A DNA stretch of 7,610 nt from Clostridiales bacterium (GTDB lineage: Bacteria; Bacillota; Clostridia; Lachnospirales; Lachnospiraceae): NCBI GenBank assembly GCA_021203285.1, contig JAJQBM010000122.1, positions 1 to 7,610 on the forward strand, given 5' to 3'. Positions 1-6,480 of the stretch are shown piece by piece (within the stretch, counting starts at the first letter, position 1; the number at the start of each line of letters is the position of its first letter). The translations under genes were made by a program, and so were the position numbers. The notes beneath the pieces were generated by a model, which worked only from the letters and a program-made list of their open reading frames with translations, did not search any database and had not been told where the DNA came from.

Positions 1-426
1 CTCCACCTCAACGGTCTCTCCTACCTTTGCGCACAGCAGCGCCCGTCCGACCGGGGACTTATTGGAGATCATTCCCTTTAAGCTGTTCGCCTCAGTGGAA
101 CCGACGATCTTGTACTCCAGCTCCTCATCGAACTCGCAGTCCAGAATCCGAACCTGACATCCGACGCCGATGGCGTCCAGATCAACCTCTTCCTCCACAA
201 CGACCTCCGCGTTTTTGAGGATCTTCTCAATTTCCTCGATCCGCGTCTCAATGTCGCGCTGCTCGTCCTTTGCCGCATCATACTCCGCATTCTCGGAGAG
301 GTCTCCCTGTTCGCGCGCCTCTTTTATCTTCTGGGCGACCTCTTTTCTGCGGATCACCTTCAGATCCTGCAGCTCCGTCTCCAGCTTCTGCAGACCCTGA
401 TAAGTCAAAAGATTTTTCTTACCCAT
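1..426 (-). CDS. greA: Transcription elongation factor GreA, 3' end cut by window edge
   Basis: GreA binds RNA polymerase through the secondary channel and stimulates cleavage of backtracked RNA, rescuing stalled complexes. The reading frame is open from the ATG at 426-424 to the window edge, giving 142 codons. GreA proteins are usually about 157-160 residues, so roughly 15-18 codons are missing and no stop is visible. Residues 1-75 form the N-terminal coiled coil, with the conserved tip GDLSENAEYD at 41-50. Its acidic D42 and E45 correspond to the residues that hold the catalytic metal. Residues 80-142 match the C-terminal FKBP-like domain, including the pattern SNKSPVGRALL. The start is supported by a strong ribosome binding site, CAGGAGGAA (435-443 on the complement), 8 bases before the ATG. 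The gene has its own consensus promoter at 567-595 and a leader of about 130 bases with a terminator-like hairpin. GreB is less likely given the clostridial context. Confidence 0.96.
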   Translation of the reverse strand, partial: MGKKNLLTYQGLQKLETELQDLKVIRRKEVAQKIKEAREQGDLSENAEYDAAKDEQRDIETRIEEIEKILKNAEVVVEEEVDLDAIGVGCQVRILDCEFDEELEYKIVGSTEANSLKGMISNKSPVGRALLCAKVGETVEVE

Positions 427-490
427 ATATCTGATTCCTCCTGTTGAAAGATATAGTAACGATATGTCATCGGGTTGTGTAAAATGATAC

Positions 491-523
491 AAAAAAGAAT
501 ATCGCTTTGTCCCTGCGATACTC
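491..523 (-). terminator. Intrinsic-terminator-like hairpin in the greA leader
   Basis: Read on the minus strand, GAGTATCGC (515-523) can pair with GCGATATTC (497-505) as a 9-bp stem with one G-U pair and a 9-base loop. Six T residues (491-496) follow directly. It lies downstream of the greA promoter and upstream of the greA ribosome binding site, so transcripts from that promoter must cross it. It could attenuate greA, yield a leader RNA of about 70 bases, and also end transcripts arriving from the dusB side. The plus strand has no T tract here. The stem is only moderately GC-rich, so termination is probably partial. Confidence 0.6.
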
Positions 524-560
524 CCTCACGCGGTGCTTCTCACCGTTCTGCCCTGACAGT
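491..560 (-). ncRNA. Possible short greA leader RNA (GraL-like arrangement)
   Basis: If transcription starts near 560 and stops at the T tract at 491-496, the product is a leader RNA of about 70 bases. It would contain a small 5-bp hairpin (CGGTG/CACCG, 531-545, with a 5-base loop) followed by the terminator stem. E. coli greA is known to have a leader terminator that releases the GraL small RNAs. The similarity here is in arrangement, and I did not see shared sequence. The RNA itself is an inference from the promoter and the terminator. Confidence 0.35.
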
Positions 561-566
561 CAACAT

Positions 567-595
567 ATTATACCCAATCGGCACTTTGATGTCAA
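567..595 (-). promoter_or_regulatory. Consensus sigma-A-type promoter for greA
   Basis: On the minus strand the -35 box is TTGACA (590-595) and the -10 box is TATAAT (567-572), separated by exactly 17 bases. Both hexamers match the housekeeping sigma consensus perfectly. Transcription would start near position 560, leaving a leader of about 134 bases before the greA ATG. The TGA inside the -35 box (592-594) is also the stop codon of the upstream 170-residue gene, so the promoter begins where that gene ends. Confidence 0.85.
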
Positions 596-1104
596 GGCAG
601 TCCTCCTCCCATTTTTTTCTTTTGAAAGGGAAGATAAATCACATCCTCCGGAAAACGGGAAACATCCGCCTCCCCGTTACGTTCAAAATCCAGAACCATG
701 TTGCCGTACAGCGGCATGTCCCGTGATTTCGGCACGATGCGGACGATCAGGCCGTACTCCGCTTCCATGTAGTCTTTCCGGTCCGTGAAATAATCCGGCC
801 TGTCCGTGCAAATTTCCAGAAAATTCAACCCGTCCTCCAGTTGGGCGAGCACCTGATCGACATCATCCTCCTCCCCGAAAACCTGACCGGGGCAGTCCGT
901 ATCGATCAGAATCGGGCGAAACCGGCGGTAATCCAGCCCCCGCCTCTCCAGCACCGCCGCGATGACTGCCCTGCTGTAAGCCAGATACGGGTTGACCCAC
1001 GGCGCGCTTTCCCCGTTTTCCTGTCCGGCGTCTGCTCCCGCTTTTTGCCTCCGTCTCTGAAAGATGCTCTTCCATTTTCCGAAAAAATTTCTTCCCTTGC
1101 GCAC
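592..1104 (-). CDS. Uncharacterised 170-residue protein between dusB and greA
   Basis: I do not recognise this family. The frame opens with GTG at 1104-1102. An in-frame TGA lies two codons upstream, so GTG is the earliest possible start, and no further in-frame ATG occurs until about residue 112. The ribosome binding site is weak (GGACGGA about 9 bases upstream). The first 30 residues are strongly basic and lack a hydrophobic signal or membrane segment. The rest looks like a compact soluble domain with alternating charged and hydrophobic stretches, including WVNPYLAYSRAVIAAVLERR and a C-terminal part ending VIYLPFQKKK. It starts 52 bases after the dusB stop and so is probably cotranscribed with it. 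Its stop codon sits inside the -35 box of the greA promoter. Overlapping open frames on both strands are shadows, because the other genes of this run use this strand without gaps. A function cannot be assigned. Confidence 0.75.
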   Translation of the reverse strand: MRKGRNFFGKWKSIFQRRRQKAGADAGQENGESAPWVNPYLAYSRAVIAAVLERRGLDYRRFRPILIDTDCPGQVFGEEDDVDQVLAQLEDGLNFLEICTDRPDYFTDRKDYMEAEYGLIVRIVPKSRDMPLYGNMVLDFERNGEADVSRFPEDVIYLPFQKKKMGGGLP

Positions 1105-1156
1105 AATTCATTCCGTCCGGTTGCGGTTAGTTAAGAATATGCGCTTTACTGTTTCC

Positions 1157-2134
1157 TTATGCGCACAAAAATTCCTCCAGCAGCCGTTCCAGATCCCCGT
1201 AGGTCTGGATCTCGTTGATCCGTCCCCGCAGGCGCGAAGAATTTTTATAACCGGCCGTATACCACGCCGCATGCTTTCGGATCTCCCGGATACCGATATA
1301 TTCACCCTTCACCTCCAGCAAAAGCCCGGCGTGCCGAAGAATCATATCCGCCACCTCGCGGGCGGACGGTCTCGGCAGAGGCTCCCCCGTCTCCAGCTCG
1401 TGAAGAATCTGCCGAAAAATCCACGGATTTCCCTCCGCTCCTCTCCCGATCATAAACCCGTCGCAGCCGGTCTCCTCTCTCATCCGGATCACATCCTGCG
1501 CCGAGCGCAGGTCGCCGTTGCCGATCACCGGAATGCTGACCGTCTCTTTCACACGGCGGATAGTCTCCCAGTCCGCCGCTCCCGCGTAATACTGCTGCCG
1601 GGTTCTTCCATGAACGGTCACCGCGGCGACGCCGCAGCTCTCCGCGATCCTTGCGATCTCCACCGCGTTGACATGCTCCTCGTCAAATCCCTTGCGGATC
1701 TTTACTGTCACCGGTTTTTTCACTGCCTGAACCAGCTTAGACAAAATCTTCTCCACTAGCCGCGGATCGTTCATCAGCGCCGACCCCTCGCCGTTTTTGA
1801 CCACCTTCGGCACGGGGCAGCCCATATTGAAATCCAGAACGGCAAACGGCTGCTCCTCGATTTTTGCCGCCATGTCCGCCAGAATATCCGGATCCGATCC
1901 GAAAAGCTGAAGGGAAACCGGCTGTTCCTCCGGGCGAATCTCCATCAGCTTTTCCGTATTCTTATTCCCATAATAGATTGCTTTTGCGCTGACCATTTCC
2001 ATGCAGACAAGGCCGGCGACCTTTTCTTTGCACAGCAAACGAAATGGCAGGTCGGAAACTCCTGCCATTGGCGCTAAAATCAAATTATTTTCTAAAACCA
2101 CATTGCCGATCTGAAGCTTCTCTGTTGGTCTCAT
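1157..2134 (-). CDS. dusB: tRNA-dihydrouridine synthase (DusB/NifR3 type)
   Basis: This is an FMN-dependent, NADPH-using enzyme of the cytoplasm that reduces specific uridines in the tRNA D-loop to dihydrouridine. The 325-residue length is normal for the family. Visible family marks are the flavin-binding start APMAGVSD (21-28) and the active-site motif MGCPVPKVVKNGEGSAL (104-120) with catalytic Cys106. Also present are KIRKG (145-149), VHGRTR (174-179), IGNGD (204-208) and MIGRGAEGNPWIF (228-240), which line the FMN phosphate site of the TIM barrel. Residues from about 250 on form the helical tRNA-binding domain. The ATG at 2134 is preceded by GGGGGA about 5 bases upstream. It follows coaX by 27 bases, fitting one transcript. 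The DusB subtype is assigned from the conserved phrases and not from a phylogeny. Confidence 0.95.
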   Translation of the reverse strand: MRPTEKLQIGNVVLENNLILAPMAGVSDLPFRLLCKEKVAGLVCMEMVSAKAIYYGNKNTEKLMEIRPEEQPVSLQLFGSDPDILADMAAKIEEQPFAVLDFNMGCPVPKVVKNGEGSALMNDPRLVEKILSKLVQAVKKPVTVKIRKGFDEEHVNAVEIARIAESCGVAAVTVHGRTRQQYYAGAADWETIRRVKETVSIPVIGNGDLRSAQDVIRMREETGCDGFMIGRGAEGNPWIFRQILHELETGEPLPRPSAREVADMILRHAGLLLEVKGEYIGIREIRKHAAWYTAGYKNSSRLRGRINEIQTYGDLERLLEEFLCA

Positions 2135-2161
2135 ATCATCCCCCGGTTCTCCGGCGTTTTC

Positions 2162-2932
2162 TCACTTTTCCTGCTTCTCGAAAATCAGGCGCATCCCGTA
2201 CAGCGTAAGCTGCGGATCATAGATATCGATCGCGTCCGTCTCCTGTTCAATGATGCGTCCCAGCCCGCCGGTGGCGACCACCTTCACATCCTCCCGACCG
2301 AACTCCTTTTTCATCTGGCGGATGATATACTCCGTCTGCCCGACCTGTCCGTAGACCAGACCGGCCTGCATGCACGCGATGGTATCCTGCGCCAGAATGC
2401 TCTTCGGCTTTTTGATCTCAAACTCCGGCAGCTTTGCCGCCATACTCCACATCGACTGCGCCGATGTCCGGATCCCCGGCGCGATCACACACGCGGTAAA
2501 GGTTCCGTCCTCGTCCACCAGATCAAAGGTCGTCGCGGTTCCGTAATCAACCACGATCGCCGGTCCGCCGTAAAGCTCGTACACCGCCGCCGCATCCACA
2601 ATCCGGTCCGCTCCCACCTGACGCGGATTGCGTCCTGCGACGCGGATGCCGGTTTTAATGCCGGATTCAATGATGATCGGTTTCGTGTGAAAATATTTGA
2701 GAATGGCGTTGGTCAGAGAATGCATGACATTCGGAACCACCGACGCGACGATCGCATCCGTAATATCCGCCACCGCCACCTCATTGTGAACCAGCAGCTC
2801 ACAGATCACCATGCCGTACTCATCCGACGTGCGCGTCTGTATCGTTGTCATGCGAAACGTGGTCCGCAGCTTTTTCCCGTCGAATACGCCCAGCGTAATG
2901 TTTGTATTTCCGATATCCACTGTCAGTAACAT
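2162..2932 (-). CDS. coaX: Type III pantothenate kinase
   Basis: CoaX phosphorylates pantothenate with ATP, the first committed step of coenzyme A synthesis. It is an ASKHA-fold enzyme that needs a monovalent cation and is not inhibited by CoA. The 256-residue length is typical. The phosphate-binding motif DIGNTN is at 6-11, and the pantothenate/catalytic segment GADRIVDA at 107-114 carries the conserved Asp109. DYGTATTFDLV (129-139) holds the second nucleotide-site Asp, APGIRTSAQSMW (151-162) is near the substrate, and ATGGLG (220-225) is the adenosine motif. The start ATG (2932-2930) overlaps the stop of the small upstream gene as TGATG, and GGGGAGG lies 10 bases before it, so the two genes are probably translationally coupled. 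Proximity to birA is known in other bacteria, where the two can even be fused. Confidence 0.96.
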   Translation of the reverse strand: MLLTVDIGNTNITLGVFDGKKLRTTFRMTTIQTRTSDEYGMVICELLVHNEVAVADITDAIVASVVPNVMHSLTNAILKYFHTKPIIIESGIKTGIRVAGRNPRQVGADRIVDAAAVYELYGGPAIVVDYGTATTFDLVDEDGTFTACVIAPGIRTSAQSMWSMAAKLPEFEIKKPKSILAQDTIACMQAGLVYGQVGQTEYIIRQMKKEFGREDVKVVATGGLGRIIEQETDAIDIYDPQLTLYGMRLIFEKQEK

Positions 2933-3273
2933 CAGATGTCATCCTCCCCGATCTCTCCCAGAAAAACTGCCTTATAATATAGCTCCAGCGACTCCAACAG
3001 CTCCGTTTTTGTGTTCTGTATCTGACGGATCTTTAAAACACTCCCGATCTCATCATACAGAAGATCTCCTTCGTCTGCAGAGGTTTCCAGCCGCAGGCAG
3101 CCGTCAGCATCAAACTTCATCACCAGAACACCGCCCACATCCTCCGTGTACAACACGCAGAGAATCTTCAGCTCATCCTGAACCTGCGCGGGCAAACCGT
3201 CAAACTCCGGATTCAGATAATACTGCTTTGTGTATGCACTGGACGCACAGAGTATGGTCTCTTCGTCATTCAT
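2932..3273 (-). CDS. Small acidic uncharacterised protein coupled to coaX
   Basis: This 113-residue protein has no assigned function. It resembles a small conserved family I recall from Lachnospiraceae genomes, possibly DUF6145, but I cannot confirm the accession. It is soluble and acidic, with many Asp/Glu residues (for example TSADEGDLLYDEIGSVLK at 85-102) and an acidic C-terminus. It has no signal peptide, membrane segment or metal motif that I can see. A recognisable core is LYTEDVGGVLVMKFD (41-55). The ATG at 3273 has a good ribosome binding site, GAGGAGA, 8 bases upstream. Its stop overlaps the coaX start by one base. Its place between birA and coaX suggests cotranscription with cofactor genes but does not show a role there. 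Confidence 0.85.
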   Translation of the reverse strand: MNDEETILCASSAYTKQYYLNPEFDGLPAQVQDELKILCVLYTEDVGGVLVMKFDADGCLRLETSADEGDLLYDEIGSVLKIRQIQNTKTELLESLELYYKAVFLGEIGEDDI

Positions 3274-3289
3274 AAAATATTCTCCTCTA

Positions 3290-3370
3290 TATCATACATA
3301 TGATTCGAGCGACAAAAGGGTATGATACTACGGATTGTTCCGCACTTTTTGTCCCTTGTATCATACATAT
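3290..3370 (-). repeat. Inverted-repeat cluster between birA and the small acidic gene
   Basis: The spacer holds several copies of an ATCATA/TATGAT half-site. There is a palindrome ATCATACATATGAT at 3291-3304, and a perfect 9-bp inverted pair GTATGATAC (3320-3328) and GTATCATAC (3358-3366). The 12-mer TATCATACATAT occurs twice in direct orientation (3290-3301 and 3359-3370). Inside the 9-bp pair is a second hairpin (3329-3334 with 3339-3344) whose one imperfect pair is G-U on the minus-strand RNA but A-C on the other strand, favouring a role in minus-strand RNA. The outer stem overlaps the birA stop codon and is followed by CCTTTT, so a weak terminator or attenuator is possible. The segments at 3311-3317 and 3347-3353 can form a competing 7-bp stem. 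Confidence 0.55.
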
Positions 3371-4338
3371 CCGTACACGCCCCGGACGGACACCTCTCCC
3401 GCGGAGACGCAGACCATGCCGTCCGCCGTCTCCACCAGAAGCTCCCCGCCCGCGTTGATTCCGCGGGCAACGCCGGTGTATTCCCGTTTCATATCCATCA
3501 CGCGCACCTGCCTGTCCCGGTTGACCAAATGCGCCTGATACTCGTCCGCCAGCACGGAGAGATCCTGTGTTTTTAAAAAGACGGCATAATATTTCTCAAA
3601 CTGCCGCATACAATTTGCAGTCAGCTCAGCCCGGCAGATGCGCTCTCCCGTCTGCTGATATACGGATGTCGCCATCTGTGCCACCGCCTCCGGGAAATCC
3701 CGGTTGTGAACATTGATGCCCACGCCGATCACGATGTAATTGATATAATCCATCTGCGCGCTCATTTCCGTCAGGATGCCGCAGACCTTCTTTCCGCTGC
3801 AGATAATGTCGTTCGGCCACTTAATCTGTACGCCCGGCACGCCCAGATCCTCCAGCGCTGACCGCACCGCCATTCCCATGACCAGCGTCAGCATGGAGGC
3901 ATGCCCCGGCTCAATGTCCGGCTTCAACAGCAGCGACATAAAAATCCCGCTTCCCTTCGGGGACTCCCATGTTCTGGCTCGGCGACCCCTTCCGGCCGTC
4001 TGCTCCTCCGCGGCCACCAATAACCCCTGCGCTGCGCCGGGCTCCGCCTGACGCTTTACTTCCGTATTAGTGGAATCCACCGTGTCAAACACCTGCAGCG
4101 GATGTCCCGCCCATTCTGTGTCAAGGTATTCCTCCACACGCTCCGCAGTCAGCAGATCCGGCTCCATGCACAGGCGATATCCCCGGTTGCGCACCGCCTC
4201 GATCTCATAGCCCGCCTCTTCCAGTTGACGGATGGCCTTCCATATGCTTGTCCTGCTGACGCCGAACCTCCGGCTGATCTCCTGGCCGGAGAGGAAACCG
4301 TCGGTTTCCCTGAGAAGCTGTAAGATCTTTTCCTTCAT
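3361..4338 (-). CDS. birA: Biotin--[acetyl-CoA-carboxylase] ligase and biotin repressor (BirA)
   Basis: BirA makes biotinyl-AMP and transfers biotin to the carrier lysine of biotin enzymes such as acetyl-CoA carboxylase. Forms with an N-terminal DNA-binding domain also repress biotin genes. The protein is 325 residues, normal for the two-function class. A winged helix-turn-helix spans about 3-58, with the recognition region FGVSRTSIWKAIRQLE at 25-40. The catalytic domain begins near 83 with DSTNTE (88-93). Its biotin/ATP loop TAGRGRRARTWESP is at 114-127, KWPND at 173-177, and KVCGILTE at 184-191. The C-terminal SH3-like domain covers about 275-321. The ATG at 4338 lies 6 bases after the argF stop, and its ribosome binding site (GGGAGA) falls within the last argF codons, so it depends on argF transcription. 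No biotin synthesis gene is nearby. Confidence 0.96.
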   Translation of the reverse strand: MKEKILQLLRETDGFLSGQEISRRFGVSRTSIWKAIRQLEEAGYEIEAVRNRGYRLCMEPDLLTAERVEEYLDTEWAGHPLQVFDTVDSTNTEVKRQAEPGAAQGLLVAAEEQTAGRGRRARTWESPKGSGIFMSLLLKPDIEPGHASMLTLVMGMAVRSALEDLGVPGVQIKWPNDIICSGKKVCGILTEMSAQMDYINYIVIGVGINVHNRDFPEAVAQMATSVYQQTGERICRAELTANCMRQFEKYYAVFLKTQDLSVLADEYQAHLVNRDRQVRVMDMKREYTGVARGINAGGELLVETADGMVCVSAGEVSVRGVYGYV

Positions 4339-4344
4339 CGCCGT

Positions 4345-5334
4345 TTAGTCTCCCAGCGTCGCCAGCATCACCGCTTTGATCGTGTGCATACGATTCTCCG
4401 CCTCGTCAAAGACAATGGACTGCTCACTTTCAAAAACCTCATCCGTCACTTCCATCGCGTCCAGTCCGTATTTGTCATGAATCTGCGCGCCGATCTTTGT
4501 CCCCAGATCATGGAAAGCGGGAAGGCAGTGCATAAAACGGCACTGCGCGCCCGCGGCCTCCATCAGCGCACGGTTCACCTGATACGGAGTCAGATCCCGG
4601 ATCCGCTCCTCCCACACCTCGTCCGGCTCACCCATGGACACCCACACATCCGTGTAGATCACATACGACCCCTTCACAAACACAAAAACAACCTCCGTCA
4701 GCTCGATCACGGCGCCTGTCCCGGCCGCAATCTCCCGGCAGGTCTCCACCAGCGCCGGATCAGGGAAATACTTCCTGTTCGTGCAGGCCACAAAATGCAT
4801 CCCCAGCTTTGCGGATAAGATCATGAGCGAGTTCCCCATATTATAACGGGCATCGCCCATATAGACCAGCTTGATCCCCTTTATGCGGCCGAAATGCTCC
4901 CGGATCGTCAGGGCATCCGCCAGCATCTGCGTCGGATGAAACTCATTTGTCAGCCCGTTCCACACCGGCACACCGGCGTATTTCGCAAGCTCCTCCACGA
5001 TTTCCTGTCCGAAGCCGCGATACTCAATCCCGTCATAAATGCGGCCAAGCACACGGGCCGTGTCCGCAATGCTCTCCTTTTTCCCGATCTGGGAAGCTGA
5101 AGGGTCCAGAAACGTCGCCTGCATGCCCAGATCAAAGGCAGCTACCTCAAAAGAACAGCGGGTTCTCGTGCTTGTCTTCTCAAAAATCAGCGCGATATTT
5201 TTCCCGCGCAGCGCATCATGCGGGATTCCCTTCTTTTTTTTGTCCTTCAGATCCGCCGCAAGGTCGATCAGATATGTAATCTCTTCCGGCGAGAAATCCA
5301 GCAGCTTCAGAAAATTTTTTCCTTTCAAATCCAT
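4345..5334 (-). CDS. argF: Ornithine carbamoyltransferase
   Basis: This cytoplasmic enzyme condenses carbamoyl phosphate with ornithine to citrulline in arginine synthesis (the same fold also serves the deiminase pathway). The 329-residue length is normal. The carbamoyl-phosphate site FEKTSTRTR is at 51-59, SQIGKKES at 81-88 and HPTQMLAD at 133-140. The ornithine-side motifs are [10 protein letters not shown] (228-237) with Asp229, HCLPA (269-273) with the catalytic Cys270, and ENRMHTIKA (313-321) with Arg315. All key residues are intact. Residues 212-226 ([15 protein letters not shown]) are unusually hydrophobic compared with the usual acidic/alanine-rich version before YTDVW. The ATG at 5334 has AGGTG about 8 bases upstream. 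No other arginine gene is in the window, and birA follows at once. A catabolic role (arcB) cannot be excluded from sequence alone. Confidence 0.96.
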   Translation of the reverse strand: MDLKGKNFLKLLDFSPEEITYLIDLAADLKDKKKKGIPHDALRGKNIALIFEKTSTRTRCSFEVAAFDLGMQATFLDPSASQIGKKESIADTARVLGRIYDGIEYRGFGQEIVEELAKYAGVPVWNGLTNEFHPTQMLADALTIREHFGRIKGIKLVYMGDARYNMGNSLMILSAKLGMHFVACTNRKYFPDPALVETCREIAAGTGAVIELTEVVFVFVKGSYVIYTDVWVSMGEPDEVWEERIRDLTPYQVNRALMEAAGAQCRFMHCLPAFHDLGTKIGAQIHDKYGLDAMEVTDEVFESEQSIVFDEAENRMHTIKAVMLATLGD

Positions 5335-5373
5335 AATGACACCTACTCTCTGACATGATTTTTAACATGAAGC

Positions 5374-5435
5374 GGGCTGCCGGAAAGCAGCCCCCATATG
5401 ACACGATCGGGGATGGCCGCACCGCAGCCACCCCG
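5374..5435 (-). promoter_or_regulatory. Two GC-rich hairpins in the argF leader / SPFH trailer
   Basis: The first hairpin (in the direction of transcription) is at 5408-5435: a 9-bp stem with one bulged base and a 9-base loop. The second is at 5374-5393: a perfect 7-bp stem (GGGCTGC/GCAGCCC) with a 6-base loop. Neither is followed by a T tract on either strand, so they are not canonical intrinsic terminators. They may end the SPFH transcript weakly, protect a 3' end, or structure the argF leader. GGCTGC from the first hairpin can also pair with GCAGCC of the second, making exclusive folds possible. Function is inferred only. Confidence 0.4.
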
Positions 5436-5488
5436 TTTACTGTAAAATGTAAAACTCCCGCTATTTCCCGGACGAATGAGGCGCGGTA

Positions 5489-6421
5489 TTATGCCTCACC
5501 CTTCACATCCGCAGCAACCTCCACCACGGATTTTGCGAGTCCCGCGATCCCCTGAATCTCGGAGGGAATAATGATCTTGGTCGCTTTTCCGTCGGCCGCC
5601 TTTGCGAATGCCTCCAGGCTCTTGATCTGCAGCACTGCCGCATCCGGTTCTGCCTCCTTCAGGAAACGAAGTCCGTCCGCGTTGGCCTGCTGAATCTTTA
5701 AGATCGCCTCTGCCTGACCCTGTGCCTCCTGAACGGTAGCCTCGCGCTTTGCCTCCGCGCAAAGGATCGCCGCCTGTTTCTCGGCCTCCGCATCAAGGAT
5801 TGCAGACTCTTTCTTACCTTCCGCCACGAGAATCGTGGATTTCTTCTCACCTTCCGCACGGAGGATCGCCTCACGGCGCTCACGCTCCGCCTTCATCTGT
5901 TTCTCCATCGCGTCCTGGATGGCCTGCGGCGGGATGATATTTTTCAGCTCAACGCGGTTTACCTTGATGCCCCACGGGTCCGTGGCAATGTCAAGGGATG
6001 CGCGCATCTTCGTGTTGATCGTCTCTCTGGAGGTCAATGTCTCGTCCAGCTCCAGATCACCGATGATATTTCTCAGGGTCGTCGCCGTCAGGTTCTCGAT
6101 CGCCATGATCGGATTTTCCACACCGTAAGCAAAAAGCTTCGGATCCGTGATCTGGAAAAACACGACCGTATCGATCCGCATGGTAACGTTATCCTTGGTG
6201 ATCACCGGCTGCGGTGCGAAATCAACCACCTGTTCCTTTAACAATACGCGCTTCGCAATGCGGTCGATAAACGGCATCTTGAAGTGAAGTCCCACTTCCC
6301 ATGTGCCCTGATACGCACCGAGACGCTCCACGACAAACGCGTTCGCCTGCGGGACGATCTTCACGCAGGAAGCGATAATAATCACAATAATGACAATAAC
6401 AATGATGATGGCAATAAGCAT
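5489..6421 (-). CDS. SPFH/Band 7 (stomatin/prohibitin-like, QmcA-type) membrane protein
   Basis: SPFH proteins form large membrane-anchored rings or cages, associate with membrane microdomains, and often control proteases or partner NfeD proteins. I place the start at the ATG 6421-6419, giving 310 residues. It has an excellent ribosome binding site (AAAGGAG, 6 bases upstream) and leads directly into a membrane anchor (residues 2-18, almost all Ile/Val/Leu). A start 10 codons earlier (6451) lacks a good site. The Band 7 domain covers about 20-180, including VVERLGAYQGTWEVGLHFK and ENLTATTLRNIIGDLELDE. From about 165 a long Ala/Glu/Lys coiled coil follows, with Ile/Val at 186, 197, 208, 219 and 230, an exact 11-residue repeat. 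The end (283-295) IIIPSEIQGIAG resembles the family's C-terminal oligomerisation segment. It follows the NfeD gene by 84 bases, the usual partner arrangement. Confidence 0.93.
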   Translation of the reverse strand: MLIAIIIVIVIIVIIIASCVKIVPQANAFVVERLGAYQGTWEVGLHFKMPFIDRIAKRVLLKEQVVDFAPQPVITKDNVTMRIDTVVFFQITDPKLFAYGVENPIMAIENLTATTLRNIIGDLELDETLTSRETINTKMRASLDIATDPWGIKVNRVELKNIIPPQAIQDAMEKQMKAERERREAILRAEGEKKSTILVAEGKKESAILDAEAEKQAAILCAEAKREATVQEAQGQAEAILKIQQANADGLRFLKEAEPDAAVLQIKSLEAFAKAADGKATKIIIPSEIQGIAGLAKSVVEVAADVKGEA

Positions 6422-6480
6422 ATAATCTCCTTTCGCGCGATGGCAACCCATCTGTCAGCAATGATTCTTTATTATATTTT

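Noticed and set aside
1138..1164. Direct repeat TATGCGC, 20 bases apart, at the dusB stop codon
   Set aside because: Seven bases is too short to distinguish from chance, and no other repeat or mobile-element feature accompanies it.
1064..1759. 231-codon plus-strand open frame opposite dusB
   Set aside because: It lies antisense to the well-conserved dusB gene, and its protein shows no family motif; it is a shadow of GC-rich coding sequence.
3280..3322. Promoter-like TTGTCG and TATAGA ahead of the small acidic gene
   Set aside because: The -10-like box overlaps the ribosome binding site, leaving no room for a normal transcript start, and the -35 match is poor.
5216..5431. 71-codon minus-strand frame starting in the argF leader, as a possible leader peptide
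   Set aside because: It runs out of frame into argF, has no ribosome binding site, and most of it is an alternative frame of a clearly coding gene.
5440..5515. T-box-like phrases (AGGGTG, TACCGCG, TTCGTCC on the minus strand) ahead of argF
   Set aside because: AGGGTG belongs to the last SPFH codons, the spacing to TACCGCG is wrong, no specifier stem can lie upstream in coding sequence, and no T-tract terminator follows.
5488..5517. Weak promoter-like boxes TTGCTG, 18-base spacer, CATAAT for argF
   Set aside because: The -35 box matches only half of the consensus and both boxes lie at the end of the SPFH coding region; not enough to call.
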